A DNA stretch of 64,000 bases, taken from NCBI RefSeq assembly GCF_004352915.1, contig NZ_SJSY01000076.1, positions 620,001 through 684,000 of the forward strand, written 5' to 3'. The first letter of the stretch is position 1, and the number at the start of each line of letters is the position of its first letter. Of this stretch, positions 17,286-25,650 are shown piece by piece. Origin of the DNA: Flavobacterium zhairuonense (lineage in GTDB: Bacteria > Bacteroidota > Bacteroidia > Flavobacteriales > Flavobacteriaceae). Below the pieces are notes generated by a model. It worked only from the letters and a program-made list of their open reading frames with translations. It was not told the origin of the DNA and did no database searches. The position numbers were made by a program, and so were the translations under genes.

Positions 17286-18203
17286 CTATTGAGAATCTTT
17301 AGACGACAGGATATATTTTTGTCTTATCGCAAAAATATGATGTGAATTAAAAACTAACACCGCTATAAAAATTATGCTGTAAGCCGCAATCTGCAAAGTG
17401 CTGATCTTTTCATTAAAAACAAAAGCGGCTAACATAAAAGCAATCATTGGATTAATATTCAACAACATTCCCACAGTTGAAGAAGGAAGTCCTGAAAGCG
17501 CAAACAAATTCAGAAATAGCGGAATTATAGTAAACGCAATTGCAATGGTTTCAATGAAAAAATAAAATTTAAATTCTGTTGGCACTGGTCCGCTATATGC
17601 TGGATAAAAAGGCAATAAAACCAGCGCTGCCAAAGTAATATGAAATGTTAGCACAATGAATTTATCAAAACCTTTATTGATTCTTTGGCTTACCAAATAT
17701 GAGGCATACGTCAATCCGATGATGATGCTGAAAAACATATCCATAATATCTGCGTAAGAAAGCAGCAAACAACCTAAAATACTTAATCCAACGGCAAGCC
17801 ATTGTGTTTTAGCTAATTTTTCTTTCAGTAAAAAATAAGCCAATAAAGTCGTCAAAATCGGGCAAACCAAATAAGCCAGTGAAGTTGCTTTAACACTCAC
17901 ATGATTCATTACATAAATAAAAGTGAACCAATTTGCCATTAGAAAGAAGCTTCCGCCAATGTTAAGCAAAACTGCTTTCTTCTTTTCTAAAGAAGAAAGC
18001 GCAGCGAAACTCCCCACGGTTTCTTTTATTTTGCTTCTTTTGAAAAGAAAAGCAATCAACAGCATTAAAATACTGCAGCTGAAAACTCTAAAAAATAAAA
18101 TATCCAAGGATTGATAATCATGAATTGGCCTCAAGACCAAACTGAAAAATCCCCAGACTGTATAAGCGGTAATCGCTGCTGTATAATATTTTGTTGTTTT
18201 CAC
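17286..18203 (-). CDS. EamA (DMT) family transporter, RarD-like
   Basis: 305 residues from a GTG start at 18203. The 61 upstream in-frame codons are poor in transporter features, and starting at MKTTKYYTAAITAYTVWGFFS gives the expected ten-helix length and the typical AYTVWG opening of RarD-type members. Two EamA repeats are visible (about 10-140 and 150-290), ending MLLNINPMIAFMLAAFVFNEK. Such proteins export amino acids or other small metabolites across the inner membrane. The divergent MocR gene starts 187 bp away, a frequent arrangement in which the regulator controls the exporter. Confidence 0.82.
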   Translation of the reverse strand: MKTTKYYTAAITAYTVWGFFSLVLRPIHDYQSLDILFFRVFSCSILMLLIAFLFKRSKIKETVGSFAALSSLEKKKAVLLNIGGSFFLMANWFTFIYVMNHVSVKATSLAYLVCPILTTLLAYFLLKEKLAKTQWLAVGLSILGCLLLSYADIMDMFFSIIIGLTYASYLVSQRINKGFDKFIVLTFHITLAALVLLPFYPAYSGPVPTEFKFYFFIETIAIAFTIIPLFLNLFALSGLPSSTVGMLLNINPMIAFMLAAFVFNEKISTLQIAAYSIIFIAVLVFNSHHIFAIRQKYILSSKDSQ

Positions 18204-18389
18204 GATTTCTATTTCTTCTTTTTTCTGAGACAAATTTCTTAAAAATAAAACAGCAATACAGATACAGTTTTTGTAAATTGCAGCGTAACAGTTTATTTTA
18301 TGAAATGAGCATAACCGTAAAATAGTCGCAAACACCAATGAAAATATGCGAATTACATAATACCTATAAAAAACAATAAATATCACAAT

Positions 18390-19811
18390 ATGAAAAGTTC
18401 CAATTACTTGTATTTACAGTTTGCAGATGTTATTGAAAAACAAATCAAATCTGGTCTTTTGAATGTTGGCGACAAATTACCATCAATAAGGGAAGTCTGT
18501 GCCGAAACCGGTTACAGCATGAGCACCGTAAGCAAAGCCTATTATGAAGTCGAAAGCAGATCGTTGATTGAATCGCGTCCGCAATCGGGCTATTATGTGA
18601 GTAATATTTCGGCCAGAGTTATTGCGGAGCCTTCTGCAAGTAAGCCAGTTTTGAAAGTTGAAAATATTGACCGTGAAGATTTAGTCGATTTGGTTTATGG
18701 CGATATGCGACTTAAAGATATTACAATGCTTTCGCTCGGTTTTCCGTCAAATGAATTGTTGCCAATTGCAAAATTGAACAAAGGAATGGTTCAAGCTATG
18801 CGCCAATTGCCAAACAGCGGTACAAGTTATGAGGAAGTTCAAGGAAACAGCAACTTGAGAAAAGAAATTGCGCGCTGGTCTTTTACTTGGGGTGGTTCTT
18901 TGACCGAAGATGATATTATTACAACACCCGGCTGTATTTCTGCCATTTCGGATTGTTTACTGACTTTGACAAAACCTGGAGATACCATTATTACTGAAAG
19001 TCCGGTTTATTTTGGTATTCTGCAACTGGCAAGATCTTTAGGTTTGTATGTGATGGAACTTCCAACCAATATGACAACCGGAATAGAGCTTGAAGCCGTA
19101 AAAAAAACACTAAAAACCAACAAAGTAAAAGCTTGTGTTTTGATGAGCAATTTCAGCAATCCTTCTGGAAGTATGATGCCGATTGAACATAAAAAGGAAA
19201 TTGTACGCTTAATGGATCTTTATAACGTTCCGCTGATTGAAGACGATATTCACGGTGATTTGTACTTTGGTGCAAGCCGACCATCAAATTGCAAAACTTA
19301 TGATGAAAGCGGTATTGTACTTTGTTGCAGTTCGGTTTCTAAAACTTTGGCGCCCGGATATCGTGTTGGCTGGGTTTCTCCAGGGAAATTCAAAAAAGAA
19401 ATTCTGCGAACAAAATTGTATCACACGATCTCCTCTCCTACAATTACACACGAAGTTGTTGGTGATTTCTTGAAAAACGGCCGTTACGAAAATCATCTTA
19501 GAAAAATCCGTCAAATCTTGAATAGAAACTGCAATAATTACATCAATACCGTTTTAGAATCATTTCCGGCAGGAACAAAAGTAAGCCAGCCTCAAGGCGG
19601 ATTTTTTCTTTGGGTAGAATTGGACAAAAAAATTGATACTGCTGCGTTTTATCATTTGGCAATGAAACACAATATCAGCATTGCGCCGGGGAGAATTTTC
19701 TCTTTTCAGGATCAGTTTTCAAACTGTATGCGTCTAAGTTTTGGTCTTCCTTGGACAAGTGAATTGCGAACCGCTATTCAAACTTTGGGAAGATTGGCGA
19801 AGCAATTGTAA
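18390..19811 (+). CDS. MocR-family regulator (GntR HTH plus aminotransferase)
   Basis: 473 residues. Residues 1-70 form a GntR winged helix (YLQFADVIEKQIKSGLLNVGDKLPSIREVCAETGYSMSTVSKAYYEVE); about 110-470 form a fold-type I aminotransferase domain with NPSGSMMP, EDDIHGDLYFG and the PLP-lysine motif SSVSKTLAPGYRVGW. MocR proteins use the bound PLP as a sensor and bind DNA as dimers, usually controlling a divergent gene. Here that neighbour is the EamA exporter. It does not sit beside pdxST or GABA genes, so the effector is unknown. Confidence 0.9.
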   Translation: MKSSNYLYLQFADVIEKQIKSGLLNVGDKLPSIREVCAETGYSMSTVSKAYYEVESRSLIESRPQSGYYVSNISARVIAEPSASKPVLKVENIDREDLVDLVYGDMRLKDITMLSLGFPSNELLPIAKLNKGMVQAMRQLPNSGTSYEEVQGNSNLRKEIARWSFTWGGSLTEDDIITTPGCISAISDCLLTLTKPGDTIITESPVYFGILQLARSLGLYVMELPTNMTTGIELEAVKKTLKTNKVKACVLMSNFSNPSGSMMPIEHKKEIVRLMDLYNVPLIEDDIHGDLYFGASRPSNCKTYDESGIVLCCSSVSKTLAPGYRVGWVSPGKFKKEILRTKLYHTISSPTITHEVVGDFLKNGRYENHLRKIRQILNRNCNNYINTVLESFPAGTKVSQPQGGFFLWVELDKKIDTAAFYHLAMKHNISIAPGRIFSFQDQFSNCMRLSFGLPWTSELRTAIQTLGRLAKQL

Positions 19812-19823
19812 ATATGCGTAAGG

Positions 19824-19929
19824 TTTGTCATTCCGAGGAACGAGGAATCTCCGCAAGAAACTCTACAAAGATTGGCGATTTACATTGTCGAGCTACTCGC
19901 GCAGATTCCTCGTTCCTCGGAATGACAAA
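19824..19929. repeat. 106-bp palindromic element with 27-bp perfect arms
   Basis: Arms 19824-19850 and 19903-19929 are perfect reverse complements (27 of 27), built around GTCATTCCGAGGAACGAGGA, with a 52-nt spacer. It is more GC-rich than its surroundings and lies after the MocR stop codon. The core word resembles dispersed palindromic units known to recur in Bacteroidetes genomes; copy number here cannot be seen. Confidence 0.85.
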
Positions 19930-19954
19930 ACTGTACGTTTTTTTTAATAAAAAA

Positions 19955-19987
19955 CCAGACAGCGCCACTAATTAAAACGCTGCCTGG
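19955..19987 (-). terminator. Terminator after bestrophin gene
   Basis: Stem 19955-19964 with 19978-19987 (9 of 10 paired), followed on the - strand by a run of U residues. It lies 31 bp after the bestrophin stop. Confidence 0.75.
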
Positions 19988-20017
19988 AACAAATTGAGAA
20001 ACCAAGTCAATTATTTT

Positions 20018-20965
20018 TTATAAAACATAATAAGCACCTTTTTCAGCTTTTTTAGGTTCTTCGTTCAACTCAAATTCTTTCAAAATATCAAATTCACTTT
20101 GATATTCGTTCAGCATTTGCTTGATATTTTTTTCAATTGTATTTGCAATTGCTGTTACTGGAGTATCTGTAGGTCTGTTTTCAAACGGATCCTGCAAATG
20201 AATCGCCATTCTTTCGATTAAAAAGAAAGCTGCTCCAATTGCTGTAATCAATGGAATTGCAAACCAGCTCAATACACTTGTCAAGCCAAAAGGCAACAGC
20301 AAAATAAACAAGCACAATGTCAATCTGATGTACATACTGTATGTCGTTGGAAAAATGGTGTTTTTAATTCGCTCGCATTTTCCCATATGATCACATAATC
20401 GCGATAAAGTATTGTCGATTTCAACTTGCTGATATTTGTTGAATCGTTTGTCGTTTTTGGCATTTCGCAAATCTCTTCCATGCAACATTAAAATCGCATT
20501 TGGGACATTCTGGTGATTTTTGATATATTTTATTTCCTCTTCACTCATCAAACCTTCAAGCGGTTTTATAGCATCTTTATTTCGTAGCGCCTGCCCTAAA
20601 CTATAACACCATGCAATTTGTCTTTTTGCAAAGTTTTCTTTGAATTCGCTTGCCTCAACTGAAAAATCAGGGTCTTTGTAAAAGGTTAAAACCTGACGAA
20701 TCAAACTTCTGGAATCGTTTACAATTGCACCCCATACAATTCGGGCTTCCCACCATCTGTCGTATGCCTGATTTGACTTAAAAGCTAATAAAAGCGATAT
20801 AATGGTTCCAATCATTGTTGGAATTGCAATAGGAATATCTACAGGCAAATTGATGAAATAATAATGAAAAATCTCAAATAAAATCGTGTACGCTAACACA
20901 AGTACAATTTCTACTTTAATTTTCCCGAGAACGTACTTCATTGGTATTCTTTTCTTTAACAACAT
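20018..20965 (-). CDS. Bestrophin-family anion channel
   Basis: 315 residues, normal for bacterial bestrophins (UPF0187). Visible marks: two N-terminal membrane helices (VEIVLVLAYTILFEIFHYY and PIAIPTMIGTIISLLLAFKSNQAYDRWWEARIVWG), where SNQAYDRWWEAR is the family signature, then LIRQ, a cytoplasmic helical part, and a second pair of membrane helices (LTLCLFILLLPFGLTSVLSWFAIPLITAIGAAFFLIERMAIHLQDPF). Bestrophins form pentameric channels in the inner membrane. The USP and two-component genes upstream on the same strand are separated by a repeat gap, so co-regulation is only possible. An ATG eight codons in is an alternative start. Confidence 0.9.
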   Translation of the reverse strand: MLLKKRIPMKYVLGKIKVEIVLVLAYTILFEIFHYYFINLPVDIPIAIPTMIGTIISLLLAFKSNQAYDRWWEARIVWGAIVNDSRSLIRQVLTFYKDPDFSVEASEFKENFAKRQIAWCYSLGQALRNKDAIKPLEGLMSEEEIKYIKNHQNVPNAILMLHGRDLRNAKNDKRFNKYQQVEIDNTLSRLCDHMGKCERIKNTIFPTTYSMYIRLTLCLFILLLPFGLTSVLSWFAIPLITAIGAAFFLIERMAIHLQDPFENRPTDTPVTAIANTIEKNIKQMLNEYQSEFDILKEFELNEEPKKAEKGAYYVL

Positions 20966-20999
20966 ATTTTCGGTTTTAAATTAATGTTTTCTTCTTTTT

Positions 21000-21102
21000 A
21001 GTGATTGGTAATTAGTCCTTAGTGATTAGTATTTTAGGTTGAATAAACAATCTTAAAAGTCATGTTTTATCGCTATTCACTAATTACTAAGAACTAATCA
21101 CT
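21000..21102. repeat. Period-7 word repeat TTAGTnn, inverted pair
   Basis: TTAGT-type words occur at 7-nt spacing in the left arm (about 21000-21030) and, inverted, in the right arm (about 21074-21102) next to the USP stop codon. Confidence 0.7.
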
Positions 21103-21104
21103 TT

Positions 21105-21827
21105 TTACGCCATTTCTTCGTACAATGAAAGAACCGGAAGTCCAAGTTTTTCATTGATGTTTTCTTTTTTCTTCTTTTTGAATTTGATTTTCTCGCCTTT
21201 TCGAGTTTCAACTAACAAATCGATTTCATATTTCGAAATTGCTTCAGACAAATAAGGAGCAAGATTTTCGTAATCATCATCAATTTTAGAAGTCTGGCTT
21301 ACAATTTCGTATGAGAAATTCTCATTCAAAAATTGCTGTACATCTTTAACATGCATATTGGCGCTGCCATTTTCAATGTAAAGTGCTTTTGTGAAATCTT
21401 CTTTTAAATTCTCATTTCCTAAATGCAGAATTGGGCATTTTTGATTTCCGGCTAATTGAATCAAATATTGATGAATACGTTTTGTTTCTTGTTTATATGA
21501 ATTCGTCAAAATGACCAATTTTACCGAGAAATGCTCAATAACACGTTTGAAAATTGGCGATGAAAGTCCGTATTGATTGTGGACTTTTATTTTGCAGTTT
21601 GGAGTATGCTCTACTATATATCTGCAAGTTTCCAGAACTTCTTCCTGACTGATGGTAAGCCCTGTTTTCATTTCGCGCAAATAAAATGAAGAAGAAAAAG
21701 AATCCGGAGTTTCGGCAACCATCAATAAAATGATTTCACAAGCCGAATCTTTGCTTTGATTTACGGCAGATTTTACTGCGCAAATGGTATCATTTTTTAA
21801 AGTAGTGGGTATAAGGATATTTTTCAT
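21105..21827 (-). CDS. Universal stress protein-like protein
   Basis: 240 residues. It opens with MKNILIPTTLKNDTICAVKSAVNQ, the first beta strand and helix of a UspA fold, and contains FKRVIEHFSVKLVILTNSYK at about 90-110. A second degenerate half follows (EDFTKALYIENGSANMHVKDV). The nucleotide-binding G-x2-G-x9-G-S/T signature is not evident, so ATP binding is doubtful. The family modulates stress survival in the cytoplasm. It lies between the bestrophin gene and the histidine kinase on the same strand. Confidence 0.65.
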   Translation of the reverse strand: MKNILIPTTLKNDTICAVKSAVNQSKDSACEIILLMVAETPDSFSSSFYLREMKTGLTISQEEVLETCRYIVEHTPNCKIKVHNQYGLSSPIFKRVIEHFSVKLVILTNSYKQETKRIHQYLIQLAGNQKCPILHLGNENLKEDFTKALYIENGSANMHVKDVQQFLNENFSYEIVSQTSKIDDDYENLAPYLSEAISKYEIDLLVETRKGEKIKFKKKKKENINEKLGLPVLSLYEEMA

Positions 21828-21904
21828 AAGTATAATCGTTTAGTTTATACATACAAAATAACTCCCTGTAAATTAGAAGGGTATTAATCTTAAATTAGAA
21901 TTTT

Positions 21905-23308
21905 CTAAGATTCAACATTAGAATTTTTAATGTTGTTTTTCTTGAGTTTTGATTTGTTGAAAATAATGGTAACTATTGTTCCTTTATTTTGCTCAGACTG
22001 TACTTGGATTTCTCCATCATGCATTCGAATGATTTTTGATGCCAAAGGAAGTCCCAAACCGTAACCTATATATTTAGTAGCAATTTTTCCTCTAAAGAAA
22101 GGCTCATACAAATGCGGAATATCTTCCGGTGGAATTCCAATTCCGATATCATTAATGGCAATTTTAATCGATTCCTTATTAGCAGAAAGCGTTACAAACA
22201 CCTCATTATTATCAGAATATTTCACACCGTTTGTGATAATATTGTTGATTGCCAATTCTAAAAGCGGTTTGTTGCACGGAATTAAAAGCAAATTAGAATC
22301 TTTTGGTGCAAAATTGAGTTTGATGCTCACACGGTTGTCTGGATAAATTTTATCCAAATCAGATTTTACATCCAATAAGAGTTCATCGATTCTCGCAATA
22401 TCCAAAACCTGTTTTTTTCCATCGTAGCCAGTTTGAGTCAGCTTCAGCAAACTTTCGGTCAAATTTCCTAATCTTGATGCCTGACTGTAAATATTCTGCA
22501 GCGATTCAATATATTCAGAAACCTGACGCTCTTTTAAAAGCATAATTTCCGACTCGGCAATAATCGTTGTAATTGGTGTTTTTAATTCGTGTGAAGCATT
22601 ATTTATGAAATTGGCCTGAATTTCAAACGAAGTTTCCAATCGATCCAACATATCATTAAAAGTATGTGTCAGATCTGAAATTTCATCTGAATTTTTGACT
22701 TCTGGCAATCTATTATGAAGATTTGATGCACTAATTCGGTTCACCTCTTTTGTAATTCTTGCAACTGGATCAATGACTCTTTTTGCTAAAAAACGACCTA
22801 AAAAGAAAGCCAAAAGCACAAATCCAATACCGCCAAAAAGCAATATTTTTACAATATAAATACTCGTTGTTTTTCCTCTTCGATCTCTTGCGCCAACAAT
22901 AACAATATATTTTTGGTTGCTTTCTGTAAAAACCTGACCTAAATAATACTTGCTGTTAACTTCAAAATAATCTTTTCCGGTATTTAGAATGTTCGTATAA
23001 AACTCGTTGGGTAAATTCAGCTTTGTATTATAATCAAAACTATTGGCGCTGTTTATTTTAAGAACATATTCTTCTTCTTCAATAAGTTCTTCCAGTCCAT
23101 TTTTTTTTAGATTGCTGTAGTATTTTATTTTTTCGGGATCTTTTTGAAAATGAATCGAAGCTACAATTTTAGCACGATCTTCTAACCTTTTTAAAAAGTG
23201 ATAACGGTTATTTTCTCTAAATAAAACAAAAACAATAATACATAACAATAACGTGCTAAAAGTCGATAAAGCTACATAATTGAACGTAATTTTTTTTCTT
23301 ATATCCAT
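21905..23308 (-). CDS. Sensor histidine kinase
   Basis: 467 residues from the ATG at 23308, one base after the response-regulator stop; an upstream in-frame ATG at 23326 would overlap that gene. Two transmembrane helices (about 10-30 and 153-173) flank a periplasmic sensor region; then HAMP (RVIDPVARITKEVNRISASNL), HisKA with the phospho-acceptor H240 (NASHELKTPITT), and HATPase with NNIITNGVKYSD, DIGIGIPPEDIPHLYEPFFRG and GYGLGLPLASKII. It pairs with the OmpR-type regulator encoded directly upstream. The stimulus is not evident. Confidence 0.93.
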   Translation of the reverse strand: MDIRKKITFNYVALSTFSTLLLCIIVFVLFRENNRYHFLKRLEDRAKIVASIHFQKDPEKIKYYSNLKKNGLEELIEEEEYVLKINSANSFDYNTKLNLPNEFYTNILNTGKDYFEVNSKYYLGQVFTESNQKYIVIVGARDRRGKTTSIYIVKILLFGGIGFVLLAFFLGRFLAKRVIDPVARITKEVNRISASNLHNRLPEVKNSDEISDLTHTFNDMLDRLETSFEIQANFINNASHELKTPITTIIAESEIMLLKERQVSEYIESLQNIYSQASRLGNLTESLLKLTQTGYDGKKQVLDIARIDELLLDVKSDLDKIYPDNRVSIKLNFAPKDSNLLLIPCNKPLLELAINNIITNGVKYSDNNEVFVTLSANKESIKIAINDIGIGIPPEDIPHLYEPFFRGKIATKYIGYGLGLPLASKIIRMHDGEIQVQSEQNKGTIVTIIFNKSKLKKNNIKNSNVES

Positions 23309-23309
23309 T

Positions 23310-23984
23310 TTATAGCTGTATAACATAACCCAAACCTTTCATGGTATGAATTAGTTTGATTTTATAAGGTTTATCGATTTTCTTTCTCAAATAATTGATA
23401 TAAACATCTACAACATTTGTGTTCATATCAAAATTAATATCCCAGACATTATCTAGAATTTGATCGCGGGAAACAATTCTGCCAGCATTTCTGGCTAAAT
23501 AATACAATAATTTAAACTCTTTAGCGGTCAAAACAATTGCTTCTCCATCTCTTTTTACAGATTTGGCTTTTCCGTCTATCTCTAAATCACCAATTATGAT
23601 TTTATCGATTCTTTCTGTATCCTGACTGGCTCTTCGATGTAAAGCATTTACTCTGGCATCGAGTTCTCCAAATTTAAAAGGCTTTACCAGATAATCATCA
23701 GCGCCGGCATTTAATCCTGTTACAATGTTTTCAGAAGTTCCTAAGGCAGTTAAAAGCAAAATTGGAACGAAGTTTTTGCTGGCGCGAAGTCTTCGGCAAA
23801 TTTCAATTCCGTTGATATCCGGAAGCATAACATCTAAAACGACAACATCGAAATGGTAATTGTGAATCATTTCGAGAGCCGTTTTGCCATCGAGAGCCAC
23901 ACTTACTTCGTTGTTGTTTTCAGCAAATCCTTTTCTTAAGATCGACAAAAGATTTGGTTCGTCTTCGACTATTAGTAACTTCAT
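23310..23984 (-). CDS. OmpR/PhoB-family response regulator
   Basis: 224 residues. Receiver domain 1-115 with acidic pair at EDEP, phospho-acceptor D51 (VVVLDVMLPD), T in LLLTALG and K in DDYLVKPF; winged-helix DNA-binding domain about 128-222 (LTAKEFKLLYYLARNAGRIVSRDQILDNVW...VDVYINYLRKKID...GLGYVIQL). It is transcribed first, with the kinase next. A possible -7 box for the pair (TATTTTTG on the minus strand) is at 24003-24010, but no good -33 element was found. Confidence 0.95.
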   Translation of the reverse strand: MKLLIVEDEPNLLSILRKGFAENNNEVSVALDGKTALEMIHNYHFDVVVLDVMLPDINGIEICRRLRASKNFVPILLLTALGTSENIVTGLNAGADDYLVKPFKFGELDARVNALHRRASQDTERIDKIIIGDLEIDGKAKSVKRDGEAIVLTAKEFKLLYYLARNAGRIVSRDQILDNVWDINFDMNTNVVDVYINYLRKKIDKPYKIKLIHTMKGLGYVIQL

Positions 23985-24228
23985 TTAAATTTGGATATAC
24001 AACAAAAATAAGGATTGAAGTCAAAAATGTAAATCAGAATAGTTAAAAATTATGATTTAATTATGAACAACTCGTTGGGTGCAATTAATTCAAATACATA
24101 GAAACATAGATTTAAGATACTTAAAAAAGGCGTTTCACTTGTTCAAAAAAACATAGTGCTATGTGTTAGAAAAAAGAATTACACGTAATGGGTTAATTTT
24201 TTGCTTTTATAAAAACAGCTTGAAATTG

Positions 24229-25500
24229 CTAGAAAGTTTCGCCTGCATTTAAATAAAATCCTTTTGAATTGTTTCCCCAAGCCAAATCAGCAATAAGATT
24301 GGTTCTTGTTGCTTTGTCAATTAAAATGCGGAGTCCAAAACCAAAAGCCGGCTGTACATATTCAAAAAGCTTGGTATTGGAATCTGAATTGCTTGTTGTC
24401 ACGAAGTTTGTAAAAACAGTACCACTGAACATTTGATTGCAGGTAAGCGGAAATCTGAATTCGGTAGCCAAGTAAACCAAATTTGTTCCTCTAAACAATC
24501 CCTGAGTATATCCCTCCCCGCTTCGGCTTCGTTGGTCCCAGCCAATTGCCGGCAAATTCAAATAAGGAACTTTTCCTTTCGTAACAAATTGTCCGTAGGT
24601 CCAAAGTGCCAAAATATATCTTTTGTCTTTTTGCGAAACCGGAATAAAATTTCGGTATTCAGCATACAAAACGTTGCTTACTTCCTGATTATCAAACAAA
24701 ACCGGATTAAAGCGATAATTGATATTGGCAAACCATCCGTGACTTGCATTTACTTGATTGTCTCTTGAATCATAAACCAAATTAAGGCTCATTCCATTTA
24801 AAAAATATTCTTTATCATCAAATCCGTATTGCTGGCTATAATTATAATGATAGGTCAAATCTCCGTTTGCAACATCAAGATTTTTGTCAACAATACTAGA
24901 ATACCAATCGATATTGATACCGCCACCAACATAAAAGTTTGGACGAACTTGAAAAGAAATAGACTGATGAAATTTGAAATAATTATAATCCATTGGCTGT
25001 GCAATAGAATCAATACTGAAACCTGGCTCCTGATTTCGTCGAGGCGGAATAATATTTGTTCCTAAACCATAATTAGGTTGCGAAAATATGTATAATCGAT
25101 AATCGCCACTCAAGAATATCTTGTTGTTTTTCAGCAAAATATTGTTCTTGACATTTACCAGCCATTGTTTTTTTGTAGTATAGGTTATTCCAACATTGGC
25201 AATGGAATATTTGTCTGCTTTTTCTTTTCCTTTAAATGTATATTGTGCCACAGCACCATAAAAAAATCCTGTTGCTGGCTGGGAACCAATTGCTGGAATA
25301 ATCAAGAAAAAGCTATTTTTCACAGGTTTTACAACATAAACAGAATCCTTTTTTTTAAAGATTTCTAATATTGTTTTAGGAGGGCAAATCTTTGAACTGT
25401 CAATTTCAGTTTGGGCATTCAAATTAAATTGAATAAAAAAGAACAACCCTAAGATTTTAAATGTATTCTGAAAGTAATTATTTTTTAAAAATTTTACCAT
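24229..25500 (-). CDS. BamA/TamA-type outer membrane beta-barrel protein
   Basis: 423 residues. Signal sequence up to about residue 29 (LGLFFFIQFNLNAQ), a short linker (CPPKTILEIFKKKDSVYVVKP), then a barrel of alternating strands with aromatic girdles, e.g. DNQVNASHGWFANINYRFNPV and SGEGYTQGLFRGTNLVYLATEFRFPL, ending in F (LNAGETF), the usual C-terminal residue of outer membrane barrels. POTRA domains are absent, so it resembles the short 'surface antigen D15' proteins rather than BamA itself. Cargo and role are unknown. Confidence 0.8.
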   Translation of the reverse strand: MVKFLKNNYFQNTFKILGLFFFIQFNLNAQTEIDSSKICPPKTILEIFKKKDSVYVVKPVKNSFFLIIPAIGSQPATGFFYGAVAQYTFKGKEKADKYSIANVGITYTTKKQWLVNVKNNILLKNNKIFLSGDYRLYIFSQPNYGLGTNIIPPRRNQEPGFSIDSIAQPMDYNYFKFHQSISFQVRPNFYVGGGINIDWYSSIVDKNLDVANGDLTYHYNYSQQYGFDDKEYFLNGMSLNLVYDSRDNQVNASHGWFANINYRFNPVLFDNQEVSNVLYAEYRNFIPVSQKDKRYILALWTYGQFVTKGKVPYLNLPAIGWDQRSRSGEGYTQGLFRGTNLVYLATEFRFPLTCNQMFSGTVFTNFVTTSNSDSNTKLFEYVQPAFGFGLRILIDKATRTNLIADLAWGNNSKGFYLNAGETF

Positions 25501-25601
25501 GCTAAGTTTTAATTTTTTGAAACAATAATCAATTCATATGTAAATATATAGCTTATTTTCAAGATTTTACATTACTAAATCAATAAATGTAAAATAAAAA
25601 A

Positions 25602-25625
25602 AAGCCGTCGATAAAATGACGGCTT
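25602..25625 (-). terminator. Rho-independent terminator of aspA
   Basis: GC-rich 8-bp stem (25602-25609 with 25618-25625), 8-nt loop, followed on the - strand by eight or more U residues; 25 bp after the aspA stop. Confidence 0.88.
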
Positions 25626-25650
25626 GTTATTATTTTTGTAATATCAAATA

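Noticed and set aside
18204-18386. 61 extra N-terminal residues on the EamA transporter (ATG at 18386)
   Set aside because: The extension would nearly touch the divergent gene and lacks family features; the GTG at 18203 gives the standard RarD-like start.
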